Of a DNA stretch of 64,000 bases, positions 1-10,618 are shown piece by piece. The first letter of the stretch is position 1. Each line of letters opens with the position of its first letter. A program made the translations under genes and the position numbers. The stretch is from Polytrichum commune (Eukaryota; Streptophyta; Polytrichopsida; Polytrichales; Polytrichaceae): positions 18,350,001 to 18,414,000 of the forward strand of contig OX485804.1 of NCBI GenBank assembly GCA_950295325.1, read 5' to 3'. Under the pieces are notes generated by a model. That model saw only the letters and a list, made by a program, of their open reading frames with translations, did not search any database and had not been told where the DNA came from.

Positions 1-1079
1 GGTTAAGAAATCCACAAACAAGCGCTTTCGATAATCATTACAAAATAAGGGTAAGTCTAATTTTCAATCCAATTTCTGCTCATATTTCATTGTAGATTTG
101 CTAATGCAACACATGTTTTGGTGTGTAAAAGTTCATTGGTAGAAGTTGGAGAAGACGAAAAATGAACCGAATAACATCCACATACATTACTTGAATTGCT
201 ACTGCATAGCTCACCAATAACAAACTTGATGGAAACATTGGTGGAAAGAAACCAGGACAACAACTGGCTTGAATATTAACTTTCAAAGAGATTTGCGCCA
301 ATCTTTCAAAACTCTAGAAGTAGTTTATACTGCATCTCGTAATTTACAGCTAGAATCAACTGCTGAAGTGCAGTTGATCGAGAGCTTCGATCCAATTCAA
401 AATGAGAATCGCAAACACGAGCTGCACCATGATTCCTCAAAACTGTTGCAAACTTTAGCACCATGAGTTTCACACTCACAGACAGACAGACAAATCCATT
501 TGCTGTATGCATTGACACGCAATTCTCCGCTCCTCTCAAATCTACAACTACTCAATGCTCACAATAATTACAGATTCATGGTACTTTGTACACAGATTCC
601 GCAGATTGTAAGCTTGTTGAGAGAGAGCCTTGGATGTTCTCCATGGTGGGAACAATCTTTGAGCCCTCTTTGAACTCACTTGAGCTCCTCAAATAAGCTC
701 AAAATGGTTTCCCATCGCAAGAGCCAGTTTTGAGCACACTTCAGCTTGTAAGCTAAAAAGTGGTATCATTGTGTTCGGTGATTGGAGACTTTTTCATGAT
801 TTTGAGACTATTCAAGAACATGGTTTTCAAATTAAGAACAAGAAAAACACAAAATATATTCAATGTGACTTAATAAAGCGATTTGCATGGGCGGCACTAA
901 CCAACTTGGGAAATGTACATGTCATCACAATAAGAAATTAACCAGATATTAAACCATTTGCATTTATTTTGAAACTTTCCAAAATCTCTGATTAACGAAT
1001 ATAGAGGTTATTTGTTTACCACTGTGGGAAACATCTTTGAGCTCACTTGAGCTCATGAAATCAAGATTCACATTCAAAT
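1..1079. other. Flank of the copia element, no gene recognised
   Basis: This stretch is AT-rich and holds only short frames without a recognisable domain. A short direct repeat is visible: a GTGGGAA...ATCTTTGAGC motif followed by ACTTGAGCTC occurs near 648-695 and again near 1025-1055. The last bases before the LTR (AAATT, 1076-1080) also occur just after the right LTR (23641-23645) and are a candidate target duplication. Confidence 0.5.
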
Positions 1080-1345
1080 TGTAGAAGGTAGAGCATTAGA
1101 TTGCTTGTAGTCAATATAAAGGAAGAAACATGAGAAAGAATAAGGTTAGAATAAGGTTACCATGCTAGTCCGAAGAGAAATACGAGTTATCCCGTATTGT
1201 TTGTATGAACTAATGAAGAGAAGAAATTAAAAACAATAAAAGACAAAGCCAAGAGAGCATGAGACCATCTCACTCCAAGCATTGTTCATATGTCTTTGTA
1301 TAGGTGCCTATGCTTATGCAATCTTATATCCTATTGATTCCAATA
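1080..1345 (+). repeat. Left LTR of Ty1/copia retrotransposon
   Basis: This begins TGTAGAAGGTAGA and ends TTGATTCCAATA. The same sequence recurs at 23384-23640 in the same orientation. By eye I count about 23 substitutions over about 245 aligned bases plus several small indels, so the element is old. The end is fixed by the primer binding site that follows at once. It does not end in the usual CA, so the border may be off by a base or two. Confidence 0.85.
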
Positions 1346-1360
1346 GGTTATGGGCCCACC
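1346..1360 (+). other. Primer binding site, half tRNA-iMet type
   Basis: The 15 bases GGTTATGGGCCCACC are the exact reverse complement of the anticodon stem and loop of plant initiator tRNA-Met, as I recall that tRNA (GGUGGGCCCAUAACC). They sit directly against the LTR end. Most plant copia elements instead pair with the 3' end of the tRNA (TGGTATCAGAGC). Priming from the anticodon loop by a tRNA 5' half is known for Drosophila copia and yeast Ty5. The position and exact match make this assignment strong. Confidence 0.8.
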
Positions 1361-1520
1361 ATACAAGTGAAGTGCCTAGATGTTTGATTGCATTTGAGTT
1401 TGCGGAGTGGATCTCAAGCAGTTGGCGCTTCGGAGCGTTGGAGGTGTCCAAGGGTGTATTTTGTTGTAGTAAATATTTCCTTTTTTTTGTTTTTGCTTGA
1501 ATGTATGTTTGATACAAGAG

Positions 1521-2110
1521 CACGTGATTTGAGTTTCTTGAGTGTTGAAGATGTTTATTTGAGAGGTTTGGAGGTGGGTAGACTTCAAGCATTTGACTTG
1601 ACTATTTTAAGTGTTCAAAGGTTTCTTTGAGAGCTTTGAAGGTGTTTAGACTCCAATAATACATTACTTGAGAGACTTGAGTGTTGAGAGACTTATATAA
1701 AAGATTTGGAGGTGTTTAGATTTAAAAGCATTTGCCTTGAATGTTTTGAGCGTTCAAGAGTTTTTTTGAGAGCTTTGAAGGTGTTTAGACTCCAATAGCA
1801 CATGACTTGAGAGAGTTGAGTGTTGAGAAATTTATGTGAGAGGTTTAAAAATGTATAGACTTTAAAACAATTGTCTTGAATGTTTTAAGAGTTCAAAATT
1901 TTCTTTGAGAGCTTTGAAAGTGTCTAGATTCCAATAGCTCATAACTTGAGAGACTTGAGTGTTGAGAAATTTATGTGAGAGGTTTGGAGATGTTTAGACT
2001 TTAAAGCATTTGATTTTAATGTTTTAAGAGTTCGAGAGTTTTTTTTAAGAGCTTTAAAGGTGTTTAGACTCCAATAGTACATGACTTGAGAGGCTTGAAT
2101 TTTGAGAATA
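1521..2110 (+). repeat. Tandem repeat of about 140 bp in copia leader
   Basis: About four to five diverged copies of a roughly 140-bp unit. The motif GAGCTTTGAAGGTGTTTAGA recurs near 1631, 1771, 1911 and 2050, and each is followed by TCCAATAG and then CTTGAGAG...TTGAGTGTTGAG. The array lies between the primer site and gag, so it belongs to the retrotransposon leader or to a repeat acquired there. No long frame runs through it. Confidence 0.8.
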
Positions 2111-2139
2111 TTCCTTTAGAATATAAGATGAATTTGAAT

Positions 2140-2440
2140 TGAAGAGATCTCAATTGAGTGATTTGAATGTCCTTTGAACTCTCTTGAGGTGTAGAAAATC
2201 TTCTTTGAATGATTTATAAATGTAAAACATTTAAGGTAAAGAAAATCTTATTTGAGTGATTTGAGGTCTTTCAAATTCTTTTGAGGTGTAAAAAATTATA
2301 TTTGAATGTTTTGAGAGTGTAAGACATTTGAGATGAAGAAGATCTTATTAAGTGATGTGTATGTCTTTCGAAGTCTCTTGAGGTGTAGAAGATCTAACTT
2401 GAGATATTTGAAAGTGTAAGACATTTAAGATGAGATATAT
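2140..2440 (+). repeat. Tandem repeat of about 97 bp in copia leader
   Basis: Three diverged copies of a roughly 97-bp unit follow the 140-bp array. TTGAGGTGTAGAAAATCT-like motifs fall near 2184, 2281 and 2378, each preceded by a TCTTTGAACTC-like stretch and followed by GTAAGACATTTGAGATGA. The unit is related in wording to the 140-bp array but differs in period. Confidence 0.7.
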
Positions 2441-2477
2441 ATTGTTTGAATGTTTTGAGCGTATATCCGAGCATACA

Positions 2478-2983
2478 ATGGCATTATTTGAAAACGAGGC
2501 CGCTAGAATCATTGACAAATTCAATAGATTGAAGTTAAATATTTGAAAGTTCAAAATTGAAATATTGTTGGCATCTATGGATCTTTGGGATACTGTGGAT
2601 AAATCCGAAGAACCTCCACCTTCCAATGCGGATCCCAAAGTGTTGAAGAAGTACTAAAGACGCATCAAGGAGGCCATGTCTATCATTAGCCTCAATTTGG
2701 CGGACAATCAACTTGCGTACATCAAGAGTTGCAAAGGACCCGCGGAGGTGTGAAAAACCCTTTGCAACATTCATAAGACGAAGAGTTTGTCTAACATTTT
2801 CTTCATTTGCCGCAAATTTTTCACATGTAAGATACAAGAGGGCGATGACTTGTTGCACCACATCAACAAGGTTAAGGCGGTCACGGATTAACTCACTTAT
2901 TTGAAGGTATCCGTGAAAGACGAAGACATTGTCATGACCTTGCTCGAGAGCTTGCCGACGTCGTTTGAATACTTGATCACCAC
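2478..2983 (+). pseudogene. gag: Copia gag, 5' part, interrupted by hAT insertion
   Basis: From the ATG at 2478 one frame runs to the hAT insertion with no frameshift. It carries the retrotransposon gag UBN2-type core: a segment around LLASMDLWDTVDKSEEPP, then SIISLNLADNQLAYIKSCKG, and near the end EDIVMTLLESLPTSFEYLITT. Four stops break it (TGA, TAA, TGA, TAA). By family comparison they replace W, Q, W and Q codons, which fits G-to-A or C-to-T change. The frame resumes after the hAT at 20716 with METMPMKEF. This gag would have formed the virus-like particle; it is now dead. Confidence 0.88.
2976..2983. repeat. Left 8-bp target site duplication of hAT
   Basis: ATCACCAC lies directly before the left terminus CAGGGTTG and recurs at 20708-20715 directly after the right terminus. 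Eight bases is the standard hAT target duplication. Both copies lie in the gag frame of the copia element, so removing the element plus one copy rejoins gag. Confidence 0.93.
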
Positions 2984-2996
2984 CAGGGTTGTCTAT
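2984..2996 (+). repeat. Left terminal inverted repeat of hAT
   Basis: CAGGGTTGTCTAT pairs perfectly with the right end at 20695-20707. After base 13 the two ends diverge but both continue into motifs made of GTCGTGACGG and CATGACGG words. Confidence 0.93.
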
Positions 2997-3018
2997 TGTG
3001 TCGTGACGGAGGGTAATC

Positions 3019-3054
3019 CCGGCATAATGTCGTGCCGTCACGACATTATGCCGG
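3019..3054. repeat. Left subterminal hairpin of hAT
   Basis: A perfect inverted repeat with 16-base arms (CCGGCATAATGTCGTG) and a 4-base loop lies 35 bases inside the left end. The word TGTCGTG also occurs just outside it near 2999 and again at the right end. Subterminal repeats are the usual binding sites of hAT transposases, so this is a likely binding platform. Confidence 0.75.
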
Positions 3055-3197
3055 ATGCTGTCTTTATCCTGACGGACTTGAATTTTACCGATTTTTTTGT
3101 GTAATTACATTAACCCAATTCGGACACGTAGGATTTACAATGTCCACGTGTGATGACATGTCAGCAAAGTAAAGGTAAAGTGGGGAAAAATTTACTA

Positions 3198-3757
3198 GAG
3201 CCCGTCCGCCCCCGTTCCCAACCCCCGTTCGCCCACGTTCCCCCCCCGTCTGCTCCCGCTCCCCGCCCCGTCCCCAACCCGTCCGCTCCCCCCCCTTTCC
3301 CGTCCGCTCCCCACCCTCCCCCGTCCGCCCCCCCTGTCCGATCCCCACCCTCCCCCGTCCGCCCCCCCGTCCGCTCCCCACCATCTCCCGTCCGCCCCCC
3401 CCGTCCGTCCGCTCCCCCCCGTCCGTCCGCTCCCCCCCCGTCCGTCTGCTCCCCCGTCTGCTCCCCCCCTCCCCCGTCCGCTCCCCACCATCTCCCGTCC
3501 GCCCCCTCCGTCCGCTCCCCCCCGTCCGTCCGCTCCCTTGTCCGCTCCCCCCCCCGTCCGTCCGCTCCCTTGTCCGCTCCCCCCCCGTCCGTCCGCTCCC
3601 TTGTCCGCTCCCCCCCCGTCCGTCCGCTCCCCCCCCGTCCGTCCGCTCCCCCCCCGTCCGTCTGCTCCCCCGTCTGCTCCCCCCCTCCCCCGTCCGCCCC
3701 CCCGTCCGCTCCCCCCCCTCCGTCCGCTCCCCGTCCGCTCCCCCGTCCGATTCGAAT
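3198..3757 (+). repeat. C-rich minisatellite 1, upstream of transposase
   Basis: About 560 bases of almost pure pyrimidine-biased DNA are built from CCCGTCCGCTCC units with CCCCCCGTCCGT variants. The other strand is therefore rich in GGGG runs and could form G-quadruplexes. The proline-rich frames read through it are artefacts of the repeat. It ends one base before a TATA-like box, so it probably acts as the proximal promoter of the transposase gene or replaced it. Confidence 0.9.
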
Positions 3758-3767
3758 ACTATAAATT
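3758..3767 (+). promoter_or_regulatory. TATA-like box of transposase gene
   Basis: ACTATAAATT sits immediately after C-rich minisatellite 1 and about 230 bases before the likely start codon at 3997. The same layout, a C-rich array then TATA then gene, is seen for the kinase gene and, in mirror image, for the minus-strand coiled-coil gene. Confidence 0.6.
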
Positions 3768-3996
3768 GAGGGTTCAAGGTGCCATTTTTGCCTCCACTGA
3801 CATAGTGTGTCTCAAGTCTTTTGATTCTCCTTTGAGGAGTGAGGATTGAATGCGTGAGACCCGAATGCAGAGGATACTTTGTCCAATCTAGTGACTGTGA
3901 ATTAGGGTTGCCCTTGTGGCACTCTTGAACAGGACCTAGTATGCGATCAAAGTTACTTGCTCTAACTTGTTTGTATTTGCAAGTTTTGTTGAAGTC

Positions 3997-6900
3997 ATGC
4001 CACGCCGAAATGATGCATGGGATCATTGGTACGAGGATAAGGGGATGGTTCCCGGTAAATCACAAAGGCAGGTTAAATGTAGGTTTTGCCCGTTCGTCAT
4101 ATCTTACCGAGGAAATAGACCTCCTGTAGGGGGTGCTTGTGATGTTTCCACATGTAGGATGGTTCCCCCGCATATTAGGGTCTTGTTTGAACATTGCGGA
4201 GGCATTGTGCCCTTACATGTAGGCATTGTAAATGAGGACTCTCCGGTGCCAGATATTGTACCTCTGGAGCCTATTATAGCGGACTCTGTAATTAGTGAAA
4301 CAGAGCCTTTGCTTATGTCCCAATCCACTCAACATTATGATGTTGTGATATATGGCACACCTCCTCGTGAACTACGTCAACTCAACATAACGGAGGGGTT
4401 CAATGTGTCAACAAAACAACTCCTTGATAAAGCATGGGCAACGGCTTTTTATGAAGCTAACATTCCTTTCAACATTGTGAGACATCCTGCATTTGTTCAT
4501 GCTGTGCGTGAAACTGCCCGTTATCGAATGCCAGCCTACACACCACCATCGTACAATGCCATCCGTACGAAGTTGTTAACTGATAAAAATGTTGACCTAG
4601 ATAGGCAAGTGAAGGAGAAGCTGGGGAATTCCGTTGACAAATATGGCGTTACACTATGTTGCGATGGATGGGACAACGTGCAAAACCGACCTCTCCTAAA
4701 CGTTCTTCAATGTGGCACAAAGGGAGACGTTTTCTTGGATACCATTGACACCACGGGAAATCACAAGGATCATGTCTACGTTGCTGCTCAAATTCAACCA
4801 TTTGTGGAAAAGGTTGGTCGACATAATGTGGTCCAAGTTTGCACCGACAATGCCCCAGTTATGGCCTCCGCTGCTCGCGACTTGATTTGAGCAAATCCCG
4901 ATCTATATTTTCAAGGATGTGCTGCACATTGCCTAGATCTCCTCTTAGAAGATTGGGGGAAGGAGGAATGGGTGAAAAAGTTGGTAAAAAAAGCGCGCCA
5001 TATTTGTGTATTTGTTAAAAACCATCATGCTTCTCAAGCTATATTCCAGAGGTTGTCACCAAATCTCTCATTCCACCTACCTATAGAGACCCGTTTTGCA
5101 ACGAACTTCATCATGATAGAACGTCTTCTCCAAGTACGCAATGCTTTGGAAAGAATGGTGGTTGATGAGGATTGGCCTACTCTAATGCGTGATATGAGGA
5201 GGAGATCTCGCACCTCTTACATGAAGGGCTCTGCTGTGCGAAGCTTTATACGTTTTGATGGATTCTGGAACACGTGCGAAATTTTTTTGTATATGGTGAT
5301 CCCGGTTGTTAAAGCTCTTTGTGTATTTGATGGCAAGGCGCCTGCAATGAGAATGGTTTGGAGGGTCATGCATGATTTACAAACCCATATTCGTGGATTC
5401 AGTAAACCTCCATTTCGCTTAAGCCCTGAGCTTGCTGCAAATGCTATGCTAACGTTTCAAAATAGATGGAGGTTGATGTTGAATGATCTACATTGGACTG
5501 GAGCGATGTTAAATCCGCTTCTACGTGGTTGGGCCCCACTCCATGAGGATGACAATTCGAGGACAATCCTAAATCGAGTTCTTCGCAGGCTTGCTCAAGA
5601 TGAGGACACTTATGTCCAAATCCTCCACCAGTACCAAGATTTCCTTGAAAATCGAGGGCCTTTTGCTGATTCTACTGACCCGAGCGTGCATGCCGCACCT
5701 CTCCATGAATGGTGGGATGCAATGGGAGGTGGAGCTAAAGCCCTCCAAACAATAGCAAGACGTATCCTTGCACAAGTATGTTCCGCATCCGCATGTGAAC
5801 GCAATTGGAGCATGTACTCATATGTTCACAACAAGAGTCGCAATCGCTTGAAGCATAGTCGTGCTGAGGACCTCGTCTACATATATACCAATAGTAGGCT
5901 CATTCGACATCGGAGGGGCCCAAGATCTGCGCAATGGTACGAATTGAATGAGGTCCATTCTGACGATGACCTTGAGGAAGAAGATGACAACGAAGATGAC
6001 GTGGATCCAAATGATAGGGCCGGAAATGATGATGACAACAATGTTGATGACATCGACTTTGATTTGGATGACCTCGATTCTGAGAATCATGATTCAGAAG
6101 ATGAGGATGGCAATGGTGGTGATGGAAACCTTGGGGTGTTTGATTTTGATGAACCGGATGTCCCCCAACATAACGACGGAATGCATGATGATCATGAGGG
6201 GTCTATTGGAGGACCGCCTTTTGAAACTCTCCACATTGGACAAGGGTTTCGCCCTGACCATAATGTTGCTATGGGGGCAAGTGAGAATGTAGGAATTGAA
6301 GTAGATTCCTTGCAACCTCGGAGCGATTATCTTTCTTTTGGTGAAGGTGACAATGTACTACCCACAAATGAGCCAACGCACGTTCAACAGGATCCACTTC
6401 CAGCCCGAGTACATTCTGAATCCATAGACGCCTCCCTCATATCCAACTATCGTGTAGAAGATCAAACGCCCAATGTTCCTGAAATACCTACAACTCGATT
6501 CCGTGCTCTTCAAAGAACTGCATCCACCTCTACGGTGCAAGTGCATGCACAAGGTCAACGTCGTCCTCTCACTCGAAGTATTGCCAATACTTCTAGATTG
6601 GGTGTTTCACGTGCAACTACGGTGGGTGCTACTTTGGTTGCTATACACAATGTTTCAAGAAATGTTACTACTAAGGCGCCACGTCGTCAATCTGTTCGTC
6701 GACGTGTTGTTGAGAACATACCAATTGTAATTCCGTCCGCATCAGTTTCACTTCCATACAGTCAATCCAATGGAACAGGTGGCCTTGGAGTTGGAGGCGG
6801 AAGTACAACGGGGGATGCTTTTATAGATGGAAGTAGAGATGAAGTGCACTCAAGTCGTGGTACGGGTGGAGGGCGTCAGAGAACTACGAGAGGTGTCAAA

Positions 6901-7170
6901 CGTACTAGGAAGAGGTATCAGGGAAGATCGCTTCCGTTTACTGCTGAAGACTACAATGAAGATGAGGGTAGACCACATCTAGATGAAAATGGCATACAGG
7001 ATGCAGAGGGCTCCCGGCCGACCAAGAAGATAATTTTCTCACAACGTGACCGAGAGTTGCATCTTCGGAGCGCGACTCCCCAAACGGATGATGATTGCAG
7101 CACAGACGAGTCTGAAGAGGACCCAAGATGTGTCGAAGCAAATGATCCCACAGTACGGATTCGAACGTAA
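3997..7170 (+). pseudogene. hAT transposase, one in-frame stop
   Basis: A single frame runs from the ATG at 3997 (MPRRNDAWDHW) to 7170, broken only by TGA at 4888-4890; about 1057 codons. The N-terminus looks like a BED zinc finger (CRFC pair), followed by a DUF659-type region. Catalytic landmarks of the RNase H-like core are CDGWDN and CTDNAPVM (aspartates), CAAHCLDLLL, KNHHAS, and the C-terminal dimerisation block with SACERNWSMYS (the glutamate) and KSRNRLKHSRAEDLVY. After the dimerisation block there are roughly 400 extra residues. These begin with an acidic tract (DDDLEEEDDNEDD) and end with a basic KRTRKRYQ patch that may be a nuclear signal. Ordinary hAT transposases stop near the dimerisation block. 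The stop falls between the second aspartate and CAAHC, so the product would lack the core without readthrough. The stop could come from CGA by deamination. Confidence 0.92.
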
Positions 7171-7869
7171 TGATTTTGCACAAATGCGGTATTTTGGTGC
7201 TCCCACGTACTCCCATAATTTATTACTTACGTCAAAATTGATACAAGTTACAACCTTAGGGCCTTCGGTAAGACATTTAGACCACAAAGCGAACGTTACC
7301 TTCGAAGTTGTATCATTTTATTATAGTAATAAATTTTTTTATTGCATGTTTTTTAATTTTTTTAAAATACAATATGGTTGTCAACTTAGCATTGCAATTA
7401 ATTTCCAACAACATGTTATGCCTTTATTAATTACTATTTTATATTATTCTTACTGTGAATGGAGTTTTATGTTTATTTATTGAGCTTCTTAAAGAAAATG
7501 TTTTTATAAATATTACAATCCCCTATTGCTCGATTGTACATGCTTTGTTGGTGACATCCTCTTTTTGAGGACCTTTCTATCCGTTTTATTTAATTATATC
7601 TTTATGTGGTATTCAATATTGACTATGTAGTCAATAGTACTTTCGGTTAGACTATCATATGAATTACTAATATTCAAGTACGTTTTTAAAAGTTTCGAAT
7701 AACATTAAAACATGTGGCATCCATATGCTATCTTTTACACGATCTTAGAAATGACAACTTGTCGGTAAATCCTCTTTATATTATATATTCTTTGAACATG
7801 AAATATGTTCATTATGTCCAAAGTCTTCCTCCGTTCCTATACAACTTTCTAAACATGGTACAAAAATGC
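7171..7869. other. AT-rich spacer between convergent hAT genes
   Basis: This is the 3' side of both the transposase and the minus-strand gene ending at 7870. It is AT-rich with T-runs and AATAAA-like words, as expected for two 3' ends. No other feature was seen. Confidence 0.5.
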
Positions 7870-10171
7870 CTAATCCGAATCTGAATCGAGGTCTATTCTA
7901 GCTGAAATAGATCCTCGTCGTGCTCGAGATGATTCCCCAGCTTCCATGCTTCGCGTTGTTCCACAGGTGAGGTATGGACGACTACCAGGAGACAATAGAA
8001 CGGCATTACGTGGTCTAGGCCCACCATTTAGCCATCTCAATACCGCATCATCCGCAACTCTATGCAAGAGTGCATCAATTGCAGCCAACTGCAACTTGTT
8101 CTTGTGGTACCCCACCTCTAACTGCAATTCAAATCTCGGATCCCGTTCCGTAGGCATGTCATCTGCATCTTCTTCCAAATCATGCTCCGATACTGATTCG
8201 AGACCTGCTGCATTGTATCAAGGAGGATGAATGCCTCTCTTTAATTGTTTGCTGGTTGTATCCCAATGCCATTCAAGAGTTTGGTACAAAAATCTTTTCA
8301 AGCCATGATCGGGGGGCTTGTTGGGATACAACTCGTCTGCAACATACAAAATTTGACGTGCATTCCGTGTCCAGTCGTCATCTCTGTTCTCGTGCCATAG
8401 CTCAACCTTGGCACAATTGTATAACCAACTCCACTCAACATTCTCCCATCAAACTCTTGAAGATCGAAGGAAAAGTCCCATGACTTTAATACCCAGTCAT
8501 TAGGCATGTAATCCCGAAGGCCAAATTGGAGGTACAAACGAGGGTGGAAGGGTGATCTGCAATGAGGACATTGACGTTTCTTGATCATATTCCGTATTAG
8601 ACATTGTGGATGGAATTGGGCCCCACATTATCCAACTTGATAGCATCATTCCGGGCCAAATGGAAATTGGTAAATCGCGCACGCGGTTCCGTCGAAGACC
8701 ATTGTATGTGGATTTGGCCATAACAACTCACCCCTCATGCGGAATGGATATTCATGCACTTGGGTCACATCCCAATGGTGATCTGGGTCGGTCATTTGAC
8801 GCCAATCGATGCTCCCGTTTGGCAATGTCCACTCATTAGTTATATCCCACCTACTAGGGTACATATGCTCATCTTCTGGCCATGACGTGAGCATGATGTT
8901 CCACATTCTCTAATTGCGGTTTCATTCTTTCTGGATGCTCTCAAATTCAGCTTCAAATTGACAAGCCTTGGCCATAGCAAGCAATGTGTTTTTCCTCATA
9001 TTCTTGCGCTCCACAATCGCATCCAACATGAATTTCTTCAACCTTGCATTCTGCTCATCCAATCCGCCAATCTTGGCTTCGTGATCAACAACCACTTCAT
9101 TGACCACTTGAAGTTGTTGTTGGATGTCCACCACCTCCTTTTGCAAAGCCTCTATCTTTCCTCGCATTACTTCATTCCTCATACATACTTCCAGAGCTTG
9201 TGACTTTGTAATCTTGGCCTCCTGTAAAGCTGCGTCCCTTTCTGCTTCCAAAGACTGAAGGTTAAGTAGTGTACTACTTGAAGTACCAGCCCCCTCCATC
9301 GTAAGTGTTGCAACTCGATTTTCCAACTCGAAAATCATCGTTTTATACTCACGAATTTCCAACGCATGTTGCTTACGCAATTCCTCCATTCTGCTCTCCA
9401 TCGGGTCCGCTCCAAGTTCACCAAGGTTTACCTCGTCTAGGACCTCGTTAACCACGTCGTTGATCAAGTTGTTGACCTCGACATTTGCCTCTATGCCCTC
9501 ATCCATATGCTCAAACGCCTCCTCGATGGCCATCTCTACGTCATTGGCTGGTCGTTTACGATTACATGGCTTTTTTGGTTCCCGACCCTCTGGAATTGGG
9601 GCCCAGGCTCATCCACTAGTTGAGGATTCCTCCTGAACTACTCCGGAACGGGAGTGTATAGAATATCTGGAACTGTACATTTAGTGAATGCAATTCCAAT
9701 ACCCCCAAATTTCTGATTATGCAGAGCAGCCAAACTTGACCAATCCACCCTAACTCGCAACACGTGCTCCGCATACATCATACACGCCACCGACTTTGGA
9801 ATTGCACTCTTGGGCCATCTATCCAAATTGGAAATAATTCTGAGTATCGTTAGGAATCTCCATTTTGCCTCCACGTCATCAAGCTGCATATAACTCGCAC
9901 TGATGGCCTTGCAATGTCGCTCGTGACAAGGTCTTGGCCACAACCGATCAAAATGAGGGAAGCCCACGTACTGCATTGCAGTCTTCGCTGACCACGGTTG
10001 TGGTACATTCTTCCAACCTGCCCTGGCTTTTTGGGTGTTGTCATCATAAACATCCCACTCCAACCCAGCGGCCTTGCGTACATGTGATCTGTGACAACCT
10101 GATCCTCCACTTGCCATATCTCCAGATCCTCCACTTGCCATGTCTAGAAATCCTTCACTTGCCGTATCCAC
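7870..10171 (-). pseudogene. Antisense accessory gene: coiled coil plus RING-like finger
   Basis: Read on the minus strand from an ATG at 10141 (or GTG at 10171), an almost intronless frame of about 750 codons runs to 7870. Part 1 (10171-9638) is an unknown domain with WDVYDDNTQKARAGW and KWRFLTILRIISNLDRWPKSA. Next comes a basic stretch REPKKPCNRKRPAND. Part 2 (9533-8922) is a long coiled coil, rich in E, L, K and Q heptads. Part 3 (8906-8646) has DITNEWTLPNGSIDW and PFRMRGELLWPNPHTMVFDG. A RING-like half follows at 8627-8559 (CGAQFHPQC then CPHC). Part 4 has WLYNCAKVELWHENRDDDW and KPPDHGLKRFLYQTLEWHWD, and an acidic tail ends in DLDSDSD. Stops fall near 9611, 8924, 8912, 8648, 8630 and 8220, and the frame shifts near 9650 and 8450. 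I know no family with this layout. An E3 ligase or DNA-binding accessory protein is an inference. Confidence 0.72.
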
Positions 10172-10607
10172 CCAAATTGTAGTTTCTAATTCTAATATAG
10201 AACTCTAATTTTTAAATTACTAATTGCACTTCATAATAGTGCTACAAAACATCCAAGCATACACTTCAAAATAGTGTTGCTATGGAATTAGTTCAAAAAT
10301 GTCGTTAAAAATTAAAGTTCAAAAATTCAGCACACCCTTCGAGCACCCCGCTACCAGCGCTCACGCAGAGGCCAGTTGATTGGGCGCGTCACAAGGAATA
10401 TGCCAAAAAGGCAATATGCCACGACACAAGGGAACGGGTCCACGTGGATCACACCCACAAACAGGTCAGTAAAAAGAATATAAAAAGGATCCCAAAAAAG
10501 GGATCCTTAACTCCTCCGAGCACCCCGCTACCCCGCACTCTGTAGTAGAGGAGGGTCATCCGGGCACCCACAAGGAGTGGAGTGGGGTATGTAAGTGGTC
10601 CCCTCCA
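10172..10607 (-). other. 5' region of the antisense gene
   Basis: These 436 bases separate the first codons of the minus-strand gene from its TATA-like box. They hold CGAGCACCCCGCTACC twice (near 10337 and 10518), a direct repeat about 180 bases apart, and a GGATCC...GGATCC inverted pair near 10490. No frame or RNA gene was recognised; it is probably 5' untranslated sequence or a first intron. Confidence 0.45.
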
Positions 10608-10616
10608 CTTATATAC
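10608..10616 (-). promoter_or_regulatory. TATA-like box of antisense gene
   Basis: On the minus strand this reads GTATATAAG. It directly abuts C-rich minisatellite 2, which lies upstream in the minus direction, so the array-TATA-gene layout of the other genes is repeated in mirror image. Confidence 0.6.
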
Positions 10617-10618
10617 CC

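Noticed and set aside
3085-4026. Long Gly/Arg- or Pro/Ser-rich frames across C-rich array 1 on both strands
   Set aside because: They are produced by the repeat unit, which keeps several frames open at once; composition is purely that of the repeat.
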